14,223 bases of DNA, taken from JBDRGX01 sp043817485 [NCBI: bacterium] (GTDB lineage: Bacteria > JBDRGX01). Position numbers and translations under genes: made by a program. The first letter of the stretch is position 1, and every line of letters begins with the position of its first letter. The notes under the pieces were generated by a model that made no database searches, was not told where the DNA came from, and was given only the letters and a program-made list of their open reading frames with translations. Below are positions 12,953-14,223 of this stretch, in pieces. The stretch is taken from NCBI GenBank assembly GCA_043817485.1, contig JBDRGX010000125.1, positions 1 through 14,223 on the forward strand. The letters are read 5' to 3'.

Positions 12953-14223
12953 AAAGAAGTTTTTTTGTTTTTTATCATTTTGCTTAATTCAACAATCCAT
13001 AAAGAAATACTTGATAATATAATAACAAATATCCAATCAATAAAATTAAGTGATTCTACTTTAAAAATGGATTTAGTAAATCCAAAACAAACAATTCCTA
13101 TTTGAAGTAAAGCAGAACCTAAAACTGCATATACTAAATTTTTATTTGTTAAAAATCCAAGTTTAAATATTGATAAGGTATTGCTTCTACAATTAAATGC
13201 ATGAAATAATTGTGATCCTGAAAGAACCATAAAAACCATTGTTCTTGCTTTAATTAAAGTTCCTTTTTCAATAAATAAAATATATCCAAATATCAATAAA
13301 GCAGATATTGACATCATTAACCCTAAAATAGATATTTTAATAATAATTTTTTTATTAATAAATTTTTTTTTAAATTGTTCTGCTGACTTAAACATTAACC
13401 CAGGTTCTGCTTTTTCTACTCCAAGTGCAAGTGCTGGCAATCCATCTGTTATAAGATTTATCCAAAGTATTTGAATTGGTAAAAGTGGAATTGGCCAACC
13501 TAAAATAGAAGAGAAAAACAATAAAAAAAGTTCTCCTATATTACAAGAAAGTAAGTAAAAAATAAATTTTTTAATATTTTCATATATATTTCTTCCTTCT
13601 TCAACTGCTGAAACAATTGATGCAAAATTATCATCTGTAATAACTATATCTGCTGCTTCTTTTGTTACATCTGTTCCAGTTATTCCCATAGCAATACCTA
13701 TGTCTGCTTCTTTTAAAGCTGGTGCATCATTGACACCATCACCAGTCATTGCAATTATAGCATTTCTTTTTTTCCATGCTTTAATAATTCTAAGTTTATG
13801 TTCTGCTGAAACTCTTGTAAAAATTTCTATTTTATCTATTTTACAAGCAAGTTCTTCATCTGATATTTCATCAAGTTCTGTTCCAGTAATAGCAATATAA
13901 TCTTTTCCTATCATATTAAGTTCTTTTGCTATAGCAATAGCTGTATTTTTATGATCACCAGTAATCATAACACTTTTAATTCCAGCACTTTTACACAAAG
14001 CAAGAGCATTTTTTACTTCTTTTCTAGGGGGATCTATCATTCCTAACATTCCTACAAAAATTAAATCTTTTTCAATATCTTCAAATTTATAGTTATGAGG
14101 AATTTTATCTAAATAACGAAAACCAAAAGAAAGCATTCTAAGTGAATCATTTGCAAGATTTTCATTAACTAAACTAATTTTTTCTTTATCTTTTTCTTTA
14201 AATGTTTCAATTTTATCGTTATT
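12949..14223 (-). CDS. P-type cation ATPase, Ca2+-transporting (P2A) type, C-terminal part
   Basis: The frame is open to the right edge, so the N-terminal half (actuator domain and the DKTGT phosphorylation site) lies outside the window; 424 residues are visible. They contain MLGMIDPPR, MITGDH, the hinge motif TGDGVNDAP and then membrane helices M5 to M10. M5 has Asn and Glu in SCNIGELFLLF, and M6 has Asn, Thr and Asp in WINLITDGLPALALG. These are the positions that bind Ca2+ in SERCA-type pumps, which favours a Ca2+ exporter over K+, Cu+ or H+ pumps; Mn2+ is possible. It ends in a basic cytoplasmic tail. About 100 bp separate it from the fumarase gene, and no functional tie to the hydrogenase is evident. 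Confidence 0.9.
   Translation of the reverse strand, partial: NNDKIETFKEKDKEKISLVNENLANDSLRMLSFGFRYLDKIPHNYKFEDIEKDLIFVGMLGMIDPPRKEVKNALALCKSAGIKSVMITGDHKNTAIAIAKELNMIGKDYIAITGTELDEISDEELACKIDKIEIFTRVSAEHKLRIIKAWKKRNAIIAMTGDGVNDAPALKEADIGIAMGITGTDVTKEAADIVITDDNFASIVSAVEEGRNIYENIKKFIFYLLSCNIGELFLLFFSSILGWPIPLLPIQILWINLITDGLPALALGVEKAEPGLMFKSAEQFKKKFINKKIIIKISILGLMMSISALLIFGYILFIEKGTLIKARTMVFMVLSGSQLFHAFNCRSNTLSIFKLGFLTNKNLVYAVLGSALLQIGIVCFGFTKSIFKVESLNFIDWIFVIILSSISLWIVELSKMIKNKKTSF

Noticed and set aside
1-14223. CRISPR arrays, insertion sequences, tRNA or rRNA genes
   Set aside because: I saw no spaced direct repeats, transposase motifs, terminal inverted repeats or structured RNA genes; the only repeats are the short regulatory ones listed.

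Overview
The window is strongly AT-rich, with dense genes, short spacers and AAGGA/GGAGG-type ribosome-binding sites. Its content points to a strictly anaerobic, fermentative or sulfur-metabolising bacterium: a soluble [NiFe]-hydrogenase with electron-transfer subunits, iron-sulfur fumarase, the NADH sensor Rex and a formate/nitrite-type channel. The phylum cannot be fixed from this sequence alone.

Layout. Left edge, + strand (2-1920): the end of a TauE/SafE-type permease, then a sulfatase gene interrupted by one in-frame TAA. Everything to the right is on the - strand. Read in the direction of transcription (right to left) it runs: a Ca2+-type P-ATPase (cut by the right edge), a class I fumarase alpha subunit, rex, an FNT-family channel, the four subunits of a group 3b-type [NiFe]-hydrogenase (beta, gamma, delta, alpha; the order of archaeal sulfhydrogenase I), a hydrogenase maturation protease, a HydG-type tyrosine lyase, a HypC-HydE fusion, and, after a 158-bp gap, hypA and hypB.

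The main discovery candidate is the maturation block at 3280-5856. HydG and HydE are known from [FeFe]-hydrogenase maturation, where HydG makes CO and cyanide from tyrosine on an iron. Here both sit in a [NiFe]-hydrogenase operon, next to the [NiFe] endopeptidase and the nickel-insertion genes hypA/hypB. HydE is also fused at its N-terminus to a HypC-like domain, the chaperone that normally carries the Fe(CN)2CO unit to the [NiFe] large subunit. The fusion physically ties the [FeFe]-type chemistry to a [NiFe] carrier. It suggests an alternative, oxygen-independent route to the CO (and perhaps CN) ligands of a [NiFe] site, whose anaerobic CO source has been an open question. I cannot check whether this has been described, nor whether hypD, hypE, hypF or an [FeFe]-hydrogenase exist elsewhere in the genome.

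Regulation is unusually readable. A tandem pair of GTGATA-N2-TATCAC palindromes lies upstream of the FNT-hydrogenase unit. A single related site overlaps the -10 box of a good promoter upstream of rex. Both fit the TGTGA-N6-TCACA form of Rex operators. The likely logic is that Rex represses itself and the hydrogenase unit until NADH accumulates, when the hydrogenase can dispose of reductant as H2 (or reduce sulfur).
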